This document shows positions 45,103-55,358 of a stretch of DNA of 64,000 nucleotides, piece after piece. Source of the DNA: a bacterium (lineage in GTDB: Bacteria; SZUA-79; Acidulodesulfobacterales; Acidulodesulfobacteraceae); NCBI GenBank assembly GCA_003232385.1, contig QIJE01000028.1, positions 155,064 to 219,063 on the forward strand, given 5' to 3'. Position 1 is the first letter of the stretch, and each line of letters starts with the position of its first letter. A program made the translations under genes and the position numbers. The notes below the pieces were generated by a model that saw only the letters and a list, made by a program, of their open reading frames with translations, was not told the origin of the DNA and did not search any database.

Positions 45103-45546
45103 ATGTTTAGCGGTAGATATAATCATTCGATAGACGATAAAGGGCGGGTTAAGGTTCCTCAAAAGATTAAGGATTCTCTTGTATCCGTTTACGATAATAC
45201 GGCAATTGTAATTACCAATCTTGATAAATGTTTAGTTGCATATCCCACAGAAGAATGGCGTAAATTAGAAGAAAAAGCCCTTAAACTCCCTTCGATGCAA
45301 AAAAACGTTTTAGAATTTTTAAGATATTTTTTTTCGGGTGCGGAAGAGGTTGAATTTGACAAAATGGATAGGATGCACATTTCTCAATCCCTTAAAATCA
45401 GCGGAAATTTAAATAAGGAAGTGGTATTTGTGGGAATAATAAATAGATTTGAAATATGGGACAGGGATTTGTGGGATGCAAATTTTGAGGGAGCAAAATC
45501 CAATTTTGAATCTATTGCGGCCACTATGTCGCAGGTAGGTTTTTAG
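45103..45546 (+). CDS. mraZ: MraZ, transcriptional regulator of the dcw cluster
   Basis: This 147-residue AbrB-fold protein has two DXXXR DNA-binding motifs: DDKGR near residue 10 and DKMDR near residue 87. I place the start at the ATG at 45103 (MFSGRYNHSIDDKGR, the usual family beginning). The longer TTG frame at 45064 adds 13 hydrophobic residues of no meaning. No Shine-Dalgarno is seen, which may keep its level low. It binds the triple repeat just upstream. Confidence 0.95.
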   Translation: MFSGRYNHSIDDKGRVKVPQKIKDSLVSVYDNTAIVITNLDKCLVAYPTEEWRKLEEKALKLPSMQKNVLEFLRYFFSGAEEVEFDKMDRMHISQSLKISGNLNKEVVFVGIINRFEIWDRDLWDANFEGAKSNFESIAATMSQVGF

Positions 45547-45547
45547 C

Positions 45548-46486
45548 ATGCCGATATCCGGAACGCTACGGCGACAAAAGACGGGACAACATATACCGGT
45601 ATTGTTAAAAGAGGCTGTAGATATTTTGGAAGTAAAGCCCGAAAATGTTTACATTGACGGTACGCTGGGGGGCGGAGGTTTTTCTGAAGAAATATTAAGA
45701 AGGTTGCTGTCGGAGCATTCGGATCGCGACGGTTTGCTTATAGGAATAGATAGAGATGCCGAAGCCGTCGAAAATGTTCGGACTAAACTTGAAAGTGAGT
45801 TTGGTAAAAAAAATTTTAAGGCGATTCATGCTAATTTTAGCGCAGTTGATGAAATCATGAAGACGGAAGATTTAAAAGGGATAGACGGCATTGTTCTCGA
45901 CCTCGGTATCAGCTCTATTCAGCTTGAAAGCGGTAGAGGGTTTAGTTTTAACGAGGAAGGCATTCTTGATATGCGAATGTGTACGGAAACGGAACTAACC
46001 GCGTATGACGTGATAAACGGCTATACCGAAAAAAATCTTGCCGATACCATATGGAAACTCGGCGACGAAAGGTTCTCAAGGAAGATAGCAAAAAAAATAG
46101 TGGAATACAGGAAGAAAAAACCGATCGAAACACCCTTGGAATTGGCAAATATTATAAGGAGTGCGATTTATAGAGGCTCGGGTAAATCTAAAAGATTCAG
46201 GACCGACCCGGCGACGAAGACATTCATGGCATTGAGGATATTGATAAATAAGGAATACGATTCGCTGATAGAATTTTTAGGGAAACTTAAGTACGTTTTA
46301 AACAACGGGGGTATAGCGGTAATAATATCCTTTCACTCCGGGGAAGACAGGATAGTCAAGAATTTTATCAAAGAAAACCCCGATTTTAAGCCTATAAACA
46401 AAAAACTTATAGTCCCTGGGGATGAAGAAATAAATATGAATCCGAGATCCAGGGGTGCAAAATTGAGGGCTTTTCATCATGTCTAA
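45548..46486 (+). CDS. rsmH: 16S rRNA (cytosine1402-N4)-methyltransferase
   Basis: This 312-residue SAM-dependent enzyme (formerly MraW) methylates C1402 of 16S rRNA. The segment HIPVLLKEAVDIL, the SAM motif DGTLGGGGFSEEIL, DLGISSIQLE and the late ISFHSGEDRIVKNF and RSRGAKLRA motifs are present. It begins one base after the mraZ stop and overlaps ftsL by eight bases. Confidence 0.96.
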   Translation: MPISGTLRRQKTGQHIPVLLKEAVDILEVKPENVYIDGTLGGGGFSEEILRRLLSEHSDRDGLLIGIDRDAEAVENVRTKLESEFGKKNFKAIHANFSAVDEIMKTEDLKGIDGIVLDLGISSIQLESGRGFSFNEEGILDMRMCTETELTAYDVINGYTEKNLADTIWKLGDERFSRKIAKKIVEYRKKKPIETPLELANIIRSAIYRGSGKSKRFRTDPATKTFMALRILINKEYDSLIEFLGKLKYVLNNGGIAVIISFHSGEDRIVKNFIKENPDFKPINKKLIVPGDEEINMNPRSRGAKLRAFHHV

Positions 46487-46745
46487 GATAAAGCCGTACT
46501 TTATTGTTTCCGTAATAATGTTGACTATTTTGGGAATGTTTTACGTATGGACTAAAATGGAAAGCATAAAATTAGGGTATGACATTAATAATCTGAATGT
46601 CATAAAGTTAAAACTTGAGTACAGCCACAAAGAGCTTTTGATCAAAGAAACGGCTTTGAGTTCGCCCTTGAGAATTTATAATATTGCCAAAAAGATGAAT
46701 TTTATTTACCCGAAAGAAGGCGAAATCATAATGGTTCATGATTAG
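46479..46745 (+). CDS. ftsL: Cell division protein FtsL
   Basis: This 88-residue bitopic membrane protein has a short cytoplasmic start, one helix at about 7-25 and a periplasmic coiled-coil-like stretch, then IYNIAKKMNFIYP, which fits FtsL. FtsL works with FtsB and FtsQ in the divisome and activates FtsWI. Sequence is weakly conserved, so the call rests on size, topology and the place between rsmH and ftsI, overlapping both. Confidence 0.85.
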   Translation: MSKIKPYFIVSVIMLTILGMFYVWTKMESIKLGYDINNLNVIKLKLEYSHKELLIKETALSSPLRIYNIAKKMNFIYPKEGEIIMVHD

Positions 46746-48699
46746 ACTATGGAAAACAACTTTAAAACTGAGAATGTTGATCGGTTTTATCGCTATAGTA
46801 ATTTTTGGGGGGTTATTAATAGGCAGGGCCTTTTACTTTCAAATGATAGAGGGTGGAAGGTTAAGGCTGCTTGCGCGCGAGCAGTTTCACACGCAAATAT
46901 ATTTTACTCCGGAACGCGGAAACATTTATTCGTCTGACGGGAGCATACTTGCTACGAGTATTGATATGCCGGGTATTGCAGTAGACCCGTTGATGGTAAA
47001 ACATAAGCTTAAAAACGCCGAAAAATTATCCGGTTTGACGGGAATAAGTTTTAAAAAAATAATAGAAATATTAAATAAAAAAGTTCAATTTGCATGGATT
47101 AGCAAGAGGGTTTCGGTAGCTTTAGCGAAAAATGCGGGAAAACTAAGAATTGCCGGCGTCATAATAGTTAAACAGCCGGTAAGATATTATCCGGACGGAA
47201 AATTACTTTCCCATGTTTTAGGTTTTGTAGGAATTAACGATAACGGTTTATCCGGAATCGAGTATAAATACAATAATTTTTTAAAAGGAAATAGACGCGC
47301 ATTAAAGGTTTTACACGACGGTTTGGGGCAGTATATATTCATCAGGGGTTTCGGGCTTAGAAAAGCTACACACGGGGACAATATTTACTTAACCATAAAT
47401 AAGCAACTGCAATTTATTACGCAATATTATTTAGATAGGGAGGCAAAAGCAACACAATCCAAGGGTGCTTTTGCGATACTTATGAATCCTAATACCGGTG
47501 CAATATTGGCGATGGCGGATTACCCCAGTTTTAATCCTAATTATTACTGGAAATATTCCGCAAGATACTGGAGGAATAGGGCCGTTACCGACGACTTCGA
47601 GCCGGGCTCTATTATGAAACCCTTCATAATATCAGGCGCACTGCAGGACGGCATCGTAAAGCCCGATACCATAATAAACGGTTATCACGGTTCTTATCAC
47701 TTCGACGGCATAACCATTCACGACGTAGAAAACAAATTCGGTCGTTTAAATATAAATCAGCTGATCGAATATTCATGCAATGTTTGCGCCTGTCAGGTAG
47801 GTATGAAAATGGGCAAAAAAAGAGTGTGGTACTGGCTTAAAAGATGGGGATTTTTAGACAGGCCTCATGCGGGATTGCTTGGAGAATCTTCGGGAATAAT
47901 CAGGCCGCTCAGCGTATGGTCTAAGGTAGGTCCCTGCGAAGAATCGTTCGGGCAGGGTGCCGCCGTAACGGGGTTGCAAGAGGCAGTTGCGCTTTCCGCC
48001 ATAGCTAACGGCGGTTTTTTGATGAAGCCGTATATAATTAAAAAAATAGTCGATCCTTACGGCAAAGTGCTTTTTAAAGCTAAGCCCAAAGTAATCAGGC
48101 GGGTTATTACTGCAAAGACCGATAAAGAAATTAAATATATGATGAGATTGGTCGTCAAGGGAGGCACGGGAGAGTATGCTAAGTTAATAGACTTTAAAGT
48201 GTCCGGAAAAACAGGGACGGGTCAGGTAATAAATCCGAAAACGGGCAAATATTATAAAAATAAGTACACTGCGTCTTTTATGGCGTTTGTTCCGTATAGA
48301 CATCCGAAATTAGCAATGATAGTCGTTCAGGAAGACCCGTTAAAAATCAGTTACTACGGTGGAGCGGTAAGCGCTCCGGTAGTACGCGACGTGTTTAAAA
48401 ACGCTTTGGATATATTAAACGTGTATCCGAGAGGAGATGCATACGGAGAGCAGTTTAGCCGTGGTAAAAATAACAGTGGGGGGAGTAAGGTTAAAAAAGC
48501 CTTCGTTCGCCGTGGAGTAATGTCGGATTTAAGAGGGGATACTATCTACAAGGCGCTGGAATTTTTTAGCAGATACAATATAAAAGTAAAGATATACGGC
48601 AGCGGATTTTTATATTATCAAAGTGTTAGGCCGGGGTCCGATTTAAATAATAAAAGAACCGTCATACTTAAATTTAAGCCAAGGGACAGGTCATCATAA
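46738..48699 (+). CDS. ftsI: FtsI/PBP3, septal transpeptidase with C-terminal PASTA-like domain
   Basis: This 653-residue class B penicillin-binding protein has an N-terminal membrane helix at about 13-32, a dimerisation domain and a transpeptidase domain with SIMK (Ser291), SCN (Ser346) and KTGT (Lys491). After about residue 590 a PASTA-like repeat follows (VMSDLRGDTIYKALEFF type), less common in Gram-negative FtsI. It crosslinks septal peptidoglycan with FtsW. It overlaps the ftsL end by eight bases. Confidence 0.95.
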   Translation: MIRLWKTTLKLRMLIGFIAIVIFGGLLIGRAFYFQMIEGGRLRLLAREQFHTQIYFTPERGNIYSSDGSILATSIDMPGIAVDPLMVKHKLKNAEKLSGLTGISFKKIIEILNKKVQFAWISKRVSVALAKNAGKLRIAGVIIVKQPVRYYPDGKLLSHVLGFVGINDNGLSGIEYKYNNFLKGNRRALKVLHDGLGQYIFIRGFGLRKATHGDNIYLTINKQLQFITQYYLDREAKATQSKGAFAILMNPNTGAILAMADYPSFNPNYYWKYSARYWRNRAVTDDFEPGSIMKPFIISGALQDGIVKPDTIINGYHGSYHFDGITIHDVENKFGRLNINQLIEYSCNVCACQVGMKMGKKRVWYWLKRWGFLDRPHAGLLGESSGIIRPLSVWSKVGPCEESFGQGAAVTGLQEAVALSAIANGGFLMKPYIIKKIVDPYGKVLFKAKPKVIRRVITAKTDKEIKYMMRLVVKGGTGEYAKLIDFKVSGKTGTGQVINPKTGKYYKNKYTASFMAFVPYRHPKLAMIVVQEDPLKISYYGGAVSAPVVRDVFKNALDILNVYPRGDAYGEQFSRGKNNSGGSKVKKAFVRRGVMSDLRGDTIYKALEFFSRYNIKVKIYGSGFLYYQSVRPGSDLNNKRTVILKFKPRDRSS

Positions 48700-48712
48700 A
48701 GGGTTTAGGATT

Positions 48713-50308
48713 ATGAAGCTTAAACATATTCTAAGTTATAAAGACGATAGTGATTTAAATGCCGTCGTATACGGCAGCTCCGATATCGATATTGTCGGAA
48801 TATCCAATGATTCCCGCAATATAAGAAGGGGTTATATATTTGCCGCAAGGAAAGGGGTAAAAGTGGATTCCAATATTTACATAGAGGAAGCTATATCTAA
48901 AGGTGCCTCGGCAATATTAACGGATAACGGCGAAACGGCAAAAAGGCTTATAGGTAGAAACGTGGCGGTGGTAGTCGTCAGGGATGCTTTAAAGGCATAT
49001 GCCGTCGCTTCTAAAAACTTTTTTAACAATCCGGCGGATAAGATAAATGTCATAGGCGTAACGGGAACGAACGGCAAAACGACGACAACATTTTTAATAA
49101 AATCTATTTTGGAGGATTCAGGACGTCGAACAGGATTAATAGGAACGATAGATTATAGAATAGGATGTGATATTGCCTACTCCAAAAATACTACGCCCGA
49201 TGTCTATGAGCTGAATGAAATGCTTGACGATGCGGTTAGATCGGACATCGGTTATTGCGTAATGGAGGTCTCTTCCCATGGTTTAACACAAGATAGGGTT
49301 TACGGTATTTCTTATGATGCCGCCGTTTTTACTAATTTAACGCGGGATCATCTTGATTACCATGGGGATATGGAAAAATATTATGCCGCAAAAAAGAAGT
49401 TTTTTTTAGAAATACTTTTGAAAAGCGCTAAAAAGCAAAAATTTGCCTTAATAAATAATGACGATACTTACGGAAAAAGGCTCATACTGGAATTAAAGAA
49501 AGAAAAAGATGAGTTTAACGATAATAAGAGCAAGGTTACTTTAATTACTTACGGTTTAAATAAAGATAGCGATATATCTGCACAAAATATAGTCTTTAGT
49601 AAGGACGGATTAAAATTAGATATAATATTGCCCGATGAAAAGGAAATTATGGGAATTTCTTCTAAGCTTATAGGGAGCTATAATGTCTATAATATACTTG
49701 CCGCCGCTTCTGTCGCTTATGCCCTTTCTATTCCGGGACGGCATATAGCCGCCGGCATACAGTCGTTAAAAAGTGTCCCCGGAAGAGTCGAAAAAGTGAA
49801 TATTGCAAATGCCGAAGCCCCTACGATTTATATAGATTATGCCCATACGGACGATGCGCTTGCAAGAGTTCTGTCGGTATTAAAGTGCATCAACGGCGGT
49901 AGGCTGATAAGCGTTTTCGGTTGCGGAGGCGATAGAGACAAGGGGAAGAGGCCGCTTATGGGCAAGCATTCTTCCAATATAGCGGATATTACTATAATTA
50001 CGTCCGACAATCCCAGAAGCGAGGATCCGTTAAAAATTATAAAGGAAATAAAAAGCGGCATCAAAAATGCGGTGTTTGTCGATATAGACGTAGATAAGAA
50101 TACATTGCAGCTTGAGGGGGGTGATCATGTCTGCGTCATAGTGGAAGATAGGGCAAAGGCAATAGAGCTGGCACTCTCCGTTTCCCGCGTCGGAGATGCC
50201 GTTTTGATCGCAGGTAAGGGACACGAGGATTATATGATAATCAAAAATAATAAATATCATTTCAGTGACAAAGAGGAAGTATTAAAATATTATGAAAATA
50301 GAATATAA
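48713..50308 (+). CDS. murE: UDP-MurNAc-tripeptide synthetase, meso-DAP adding
   Basis: This 531-residue Mur ligase adds the third residue of the stem peptide. ATP motif GVTGTNGKTTT lies near 114-124. The specificity motif DNPRSEDP near 430 shows meso-diaminopimelate as substrate, in line with a Gram-negative wall. The end overlaps murF by 17 bases. Confidence 0.96.
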   Translation: MKLKHILSYKDDSDLNAVVYGSSDIDIVGISNDSRNIRRGYIFAARKGVKVDSNIYIEEAISKGASAILTDNGETAKRLIGRNVAVVVVRDALKAYAVASKNFFNNPADKINVIGVTGTNGKTTTTFLIKSILEDSGRRTGLIGTIDYRIGCDIAYSKNTTPDVYELNEMLDDAVRSDIGYCVMEVSSHGLTQDRVYGISYDAAVFTNLTRDHLDYHGDMEKYYAAKKKFFLEILLKSAKKQKFALINNDDTYGKRLILELKKEKDEFNDNKSKVTLITYGLNKDSDISAQNIVFSKDGLKLDIILPDEKEIMGISSKLIGSYNVYNILAAASVAYALSIPGRHIAAGIQSLKSVPGRVEKVNIANAEAPTIYIDYAHTDDALARVLSVLKCINGGRLISVFGCGGDRDKGKRPLMGKHSSNIADITIITSDNPRSEDPLKIIKEIKSGIKNAVFVDIDVDKNTLQLEGGDHVCVIVEDRAKAIELALSVSRVGDAVLIAGKGHEDYMIIKNNKYHFSDKEEVLKYYENRI

Positions 50309-51743
50309 TTTAACTATAGATGAAATCTTGAACTCTACCGGCGGAAGAACCGTAATTGCCGGGGACGGAACCAACCCTCTTGTTTTTAACGAAATAATTA
50401 CCGATTCCCGGGAAGATTTTTCCGATAACAGCATATTCATCGCACTAAAAGGAAAGAATTTTAACGGCGAAGATTTTGTGGATGCGGCATTTAAAAAAGG
50501 GGCGTCCTGTGCTATCGTTTCATGGAATTTTCTCGAAGTTTGCGACATATCTGTATATCCGAGAAAAATCATGATAGCGGTCGAAGATGCCGTTTCGGCA
50601 TTGGGAAGCATTGCCGAGATGTATTTAAGACGGTTTGATTTAAAGAAAAAAATAGCTATAACCGGCTCTTGCGGAAAAACGACGACTAAAGAAATGGTTT
50701 ACCGAATAATTTCCGCAAAATACGGTAAGGAGGAAATTCTCAAGAACAATTATAATTACAACAACTTGATAGGGGTTCCCAAGGCTATTCTCAATTTAAA
50801 CAATAAACATGAGTACATTGTTTTAGAGATAGGAACTAATAAAAAGGGGGAAATAAGGAAACTTTCAGGCATTATATCGCCCGATGTCGGAGCGATAACC
50901 AATATCGGTAAATCCCATCTTGCGGAATTTAAAGATATTAAAGGAGTTTTAAAAGAGAAATCAGACCTTACATTAAGCTTAAAGGATGATTCTTATTTAA
51001 TAATAAATGCAGATGACGAAACATTATCTAAAACATATAATAAATTTTCAGAGACAAATAGGCTTTCGTTTGGATTCGGACTAAAACATTATGGGGTCAT
51101 ACCGGATATTTTGTGTGAAAGCGCCGAGGTAAATAAAAAGACCGGTGGTACAAACTTAAGGCTTTCTTTTAAAGGTAAAGAATATTTCTCCAATATTGGT
51201 TTTCAGGGGATTCATTTAATATATGATCTCCTATGCGCCCTTTTGATTTCATATGTTTGCGGCGTGGATTTAGAGTTCGGATTAAAGGCGATGGAGGATT
51301 TCATTCTTCCGGAGGGAAGAATGAAGGTAATTTCCGGTATTTCCGACGAATATATCTTGATTGACGATACTTATAACTCCAGCCCTGATTCACTTAGAGC
51401 GGCGTTGAATTTTGTAAAAACGTATTATGCGGATAAGAAGAAGATATTAGTTTTGGGAGACATGTTGGAATTGGGAGACTCTTCGGATATCGAACATGTT
51501 AATATCGGACGGGAGATTGCCGATTATGCCGACTATATTTTCTATAAAGGCGATTATATCGATAGTATACGGAGAGGGCTTTTCGAAGTCGGATTTGACG
51601 ATAATAAGCTGTATTTGTTTAGAGATAAGGAAATTTTTAGAGAAAAATTTCAAAAATTAGATAAAAGAAACAGCGTAGTTTTGGTAAAAGGCTCAAGAGA
51701 AATGAAGCTTGAAGAATGTTTTGAGGGTGAAAAGATATGTTAA
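50292..51743 (+). CDS. murF: UDP-MurNAc-pentapeptide synthetase
   Basis: This 483-residue Mur ligase attaches D-Ala-D-Ala to the tripeptide. The ATP motif is ITGSCGKTTTKEM near 120-132, followed by the NYNNLIGVP segment typical of MurF and the later DDTYNSSPDS motif. It overlaps both murE and mraY by a few bases, showing translational coupling. Confidence 0.96.
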   Translation: MKIEYNLTIDEILNSTGGRTVIAGDGTNPLVFNEIITDSREDFSDNSIFIALKGKNFNGEDFVDAAFKKGASCAIVSWNFLEVCDISVYPRKIMIAVEDAVSALGSIAEMYLRRFDLKKKIAITGSCGKTTTKEMVYRIISAKYGKEEILKNNYNYNNLIGVPKAILNLNNKHEYIVLEIGTNKKGEIRKLSGIISPDVGAITNIGKSHLAEFKDIKGVLKEKSDLTLSLKDDSYLIINADDETLSKTYNKFSETNRLSFGFGLKHYGVIPDILCESAEVNKKTGGTNLRLSFKGKEYFSNIGFQGIHLIYDLLCALLISYVCGVDLEFGLKAMEDFILPEGRMKVISGISDEYILIDDTYNSSPDSLRAALNFVKTYYADKKKILVLGDMLELGDSSDIEHVNIGREIADYADYIFYKGDYIDSIRRGLFEVGFDDNKLYLFRDKEIFREKFQKLDKRNSVVLVKGSREMKLEECFEGEKIC

Positions 51744-52792
51744 ATTTAAATCTTGATTTTCTTAGATATATTACATTCAGGGCGTCCTATGCAATAATCT
51801 TGTCGTTAATACTGTCCATCATATTCGGAAAGATATTTATTAAAATATTAAAAAGGATGAAGGTAGGGCAGATAGTAAGAGAGGACGGTCCTAAATCCCA
51901 TATAAGCAAAAAAAAAGATATTCCGACTATGGGGGGTTTTTTAATATTATTCAGTGCGGTAATCCCGGTATTATTGCTTGCAAGATTTTACGATTTTTAT
52001 CTCTATATGGGTCTATTTACGCTTCTCGGCTTTGGACTTATAGGCTTTGCCGACGATTTATTGAAACTCAAAGGGCGTTCTTCTAAGGGATTAAGGGGCA
52101 AATATAAATTTACTCTGCAGAGTTTAGCGGCGCTTTTGATTTCCGCCCTGCTGTATTTTCATGATAAATCGTTGGGCGTGATCGTTATCCCGTTTGTTAA
52201 AGACTATTATTTAAATATAGGCCCGTATTTCATTCTATTTGCATCGTTTATTATAGTCGGTTCTTCTAATGCCGTTAATTTGACCGACGGGCTCGACGGT
52301 CTCGCCATAGGTGTGTTTGCCATTTCTATTACGGGTTACCTTATATTTCTATATGCCGCTTCGAATTATGGATTCACAAGTTATTTGTCTATCCCGTATA
52401 TGCAAAATATAGGGGGCGTAGTTATTTTGTGCGCCGCACTGCTTGGATCTTCTATAGGTTTTCTATGGTTTAATTCGTACCCCGCCTCTATTTTTATGGG
52501 GGATATCGGTTCTATATCTTTGGGTGCCATTCTTGGTTATGTGGCAATAATTTCGAAACAGGAAATATTGCTTGTTATAATAGGATTCGTTTTCGTGATG
52601 GAGGCTCTAAGCGTAATATTTCAAGTGGGTTCTTATAAGCTTAGGAAAAAAAGAATATTTAAGATGGCACCCATTCATCATCATTTTGAAATGAAGGGTG
52701 TGCCCGAACCTAAGATAGTGATAAGGCTATGGATTATATCTTTAATATTAACCGTATTTGCTCTTTCCACCTTAAAATTGAGGATTTTTTAA
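51737..52792 (+). CDS. mraY: Phospho-MurNAc-pentapeptide transferase
   Basis: This 351-residue, ten-helix membrane enzyme makes lipid I on undecaprenyl phosphate. Visible are the PTMGGFLIL start motif, the FADDLLKL aspartates near 110, NLTDGLDGLA near 187 and the HHH segment of PIHHHFEMKG near 315. Its stop TAA overlaps the murD ATG. Confidence 0.97.
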   Translation: MLNLNLDFLRYITFRASYAIILSLILSIIFGKIFIKILKRMKVGQIVREDGPKSHISKKKDIPTMGGFLILFSAVIPVLLLARFYDFYLYMGLFTLLGFGLIGFADDLLKLKGRSSKGLRGKYKFTLQSLAALLISALLYFHDKSLGVIVIPFVKDYYLNIGPYFILFASFIIVGSSNAVNLTDGLDGLAIGVFAISITGYLIFLYAASNYGFTSYLSIPYMQNIGGVVILCAALLGSSIGFLWFNSYPASIFMGDIGSISLGAILGYVAIISKQEILLVIIGFVFVMEALSVIFQVGSYKLRKKRIFKMAPIHHHFEMKGVPEPKIVIRLWIISLILTVFALSTLKLRIF

Positions 52793-54225
52793 TGAATACG
52801 CTTATATTAGGTTACGGAAAAACAGGAAGAGCTGTTCACGATTATATTGGCGATCAAAGCAATATAATCGTGTATGATGACATTCTGTCGAATGAAGAAA
52901 TTGACGGGTTGATTGAATCGGCAAATTTAAAGGGTGGTAAAGCCCCCGTATTTTTCAATAAAATCAATGAGAAGGTTTTTTTTGGTAAATATTTAAAAGA
53001 TATAACGCAATGCGTTGTAAGTCCGGGGATAGAAAGGAATCACAAGGTAATTTTAGAGCTGAAAAAATATAATATTCCGATTTACGGAGAAATAGAATTT
53101 GCCTATAGGATGCTGAAATTAAAGAAATCGACGTTACCGGCAAAAATCATTGCAATTACCGGAACGAACGGGAAAACTACTGCGACTACTCTTTGCGAGA
53201 GTGCCGTTAAAAAAGCCGGTTTAAGCGAAAAAATATTTGTCGGCGGGAACCTCGGGGTTCCTTTTATTTCCGGAATAAACGATTTTAACGATTTTATTTT
53301 AGAGGTATCGAGTTTTCAGCTTGAATGGATTTATGATTTTAAACCGGATATTGCGGTTTTGCTTAACGTAGAAGACGACCACTTAGACAGGTACGAAAAC
53401 GCAGATGAATACAAACTTACAAAATATAAATTATTTAAGAATTTAAGGTATAACGACGTCGCTATTCTAAACTATGACGATTACGATTCGGCAATTTTAA
53501 AAGATATCGTCGGTTCCAAGGCTATTTTGTTCGGTTTTGACGAAAACAAATGTAATGTTTATTTTAAAGGCGACGCCATCAACCTAAGACTTAAAAATAT
53601 TATAGGCCTTGACGCCGTTATACCGTTGAAAAATATAAAATTAAGGGACAAAAGAAGATTTGTTATTTACGATATGATGGCTGCCGCCTGTTCTTTGGTA
53701 GTGCACGGAATTTCCCCGGATATCGTAACGGCCGCATTCGAGAATTACGAATCCCCGGAGCACAGGGTTGAATACGTAGGGAATGTCGGCGGCATAGAAT
53801 TCTACGATGATTCTAAGGCGACTAATCCCGCTGCAGTAATTAGTGCCCTTAAATCGCTGAGTGAGGATGGAGAAAATAGGGATATAGTCCTTATATTGGG
53901 CGGAAAGGATAAGGGATTCGATTACGAAAGCCTTATCCTTTCCGTAAAGAATAATAATGTAAGAACATGCGTTTTAATAGGAGAGACAAGGGGTATTATA
54001 GGCGATACGCTTAAAGGCAACGTCGAGTTGATTACCGCTGCAGGCAACATGGAAAGTGCAGTAAAAGAGGCTTTTTTTTGCTTAATAAACAATAACGAAA
54101 GAACCGGAACGGGTACCGTTTTGCTTTCGCCCGCATCTTCCAGTTTTGATATGTTTAAGGATTATAACGAAAGAGGCGATATATTCAAAAAATGCTACCT
54201 TAATTTGAAGAATAATTTTATCTGA
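52792..54225 (+). CDS. murD: UDP-MurNAc-L-alanine--D-glutamate ligase
   Basis: This 477-residue Mur ligase has an N-terminal Rossmann domain (LILGYGKTGRAV), ATP motif ITGTNGKTTATT near 118-129 and the late ILGGKDKGFDY motif. I place the start at the ATG at 52792, which overlaps the mraY stop (TAATG) and has AGGA upstream. A longer frame back to 52729 runs through mraY and is not needed. Confidence 0.96.
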   Translation: MNTLILGYGKTGRAVHDYIGDQSNIIVYDDILSNEEIDGLIESANLKGGKAPVFFNKINEKVFFGKYLKDITQCVVSPGIERNHKVILELKKYNIPIYGEIEFAYRMLKLKKSTLPAKIIAITGTNGKTTATTLCESAVKKAGLSEKIFVGGNLGVPFISGINDFNDFILEVSSFQLEWIYDFKPDIAVLLNVEDDHLDRYENADEYKLTKYKLFKNLRYNDVAILNYDDYDSAILKDIVGSKAILFGFDENKCNVYFKGDAINLRLKNIIGLDAVIPLKNIKLRDKRRFVIYDMMAAACSLVVHGISPDIVTAAFENYESPEHRVEYVGNVGGIEFYDDSKATNPAAVISALKSLSEDGENRDIVLILGGKDKGFDYESLILSVKNNNVRTCVLIGETRGIIGDTLKGNVELITAAGNMESAVKEAFFCLINNNERTGTGTVLLSPASSSFDMFKDYNERGDIFKKCYLNLKNNFI

Positions 54226-54227
54226 TT

Positions 54228-55358
54228 ATGATTAATTACGGAAAGACATTTATAAGAAAATACGATATAACTTTATTTCTGACCGTTATAGTACTTATAG
54301 CCCTCGGCATAGTAATGGTATATTCGACGAGTGCGATGGTTTCCATAGTCAAATACGGCGTGAGTTATCATTTTGTCGCAAGAGAGGTCATATACGTAAT
54401 AATATCCGCATTTTTTATATGGTTTTTAATGAAAAACGATTATCATATATTCAAGTCGTTTTATAAAATTATTTTATTCGGAATAATAATTTCAATGATT
54501 TTATTATTTGTTCCTCATATAGGCACGAGCGTCGGAGGCTCCAAAAGGTGGATAGATTTTAAATTTTTTAGCGTAGAACCGTCGGAATTTTTGAAAATAT
54601 TTTTTGTAGTATATCTCGCTAATTTTTTGGATAAAAAAAGGGATACGCTGAATAATAACCGTTATTCATTAATGTTCATAGCCCCTCTGGTATTTATGGG
54701 ATTTTTAGATATTTTACTCTTAAAAGAACCCAATTTCGGAACGGCGTCTATTCTGTTCTTTATGACGCTTATCATGTTATTTGCCGGCGGAGTATCAATA
54801 CTCTACCTCGTTATCACTACGATTATAGGAAGCATTGCCGCATATTTCCTTATTTTTACCGTAACGTATAGAATGAATAGAATACTTGCATTTCTCCACC
54901 CCTTTCACGATAAAACAGGCATAGGTTTTCAAATCATACAGTCTATGTATGCGTTTGCAAGGGGAGGGTTCTACGGTGTAGGTTTGGGAAACGGAAAGGA
55001 AAAGTTATTTTTTCTTCCTACCCCGTATTCCGATTTTATATTCTCTACCGTAGGAGAAGAACTCGGGTTTATAGGGGTTTTTATAGTTATTTCGCTATAT
55101 TTAATTTTGGGATATAGGGGATTGAAGATTGCCATAAATGCGCCGGACCTTTTTGGAACCTATCTTGCTTACGGTATCACGTTTGTTATTGTTTTAAGCG
55201 CATTTATAAACATAGGCGTTGTTCTTGATTTTTTACCCACCAAAGGACTTGCTTTGCCGTTTATAAGCTATGGAGGAAGTTCTTTGCTGGCGGCATGTAT
55301 AGGCATAGGTATTTTGCTTAATATATCTTCGCAAAGTATAAAGAGGAAAAATATATAA
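54228..55358 (+). CDS. ftsW: FtsW, septal glycosyltransferase of the SEDS family
   Basis: This 376-residue protein has about ten membrane helices. SEDS features are the first-helix GIVMVYSTSA segment, GGSKRWIDF followed by the EPSEFLKI motif near 115-122 and the late ISYGGSSLLA motif. It polymerises lipid II for the septum with FtsI. RodA is excluded by its place in the dcw cluster. It begins two bases after murD and ends where murG begins. Confidence 0.95.
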   Translation: MINYGKTFIRKYDITLFLTVIVLIALGIVMVYSTSAMVSIVKYGVSYHFVAREVIYVIISAFFIWFLMKNDYHIFKSFYKIILFGIIISMILLFVPHIGTSVGGSKRWIDFKFFSVEPSEFLKIFFVVYLANFLDKKRDTLNNNRYSLMFIAPLVFMGFLDILLLKEPNFGTASILFFMTLIMLFAGGVSILYLVITTIIGSIAAYFLIFTVTYRMNRILAFLHPFHDKTGIGFQIIQSMYAFARGGFYGVGLGNGKEKLFFLPTPYSDFIFSTVGEELGFIGVFIVISLYLILGYRGLKIAINAPDLFGTYLAYGITFVIVLSAFINIGVVLDFLPTKGLALPFISYGGSSLLAACIGIGILLNISSQSIKRKNI

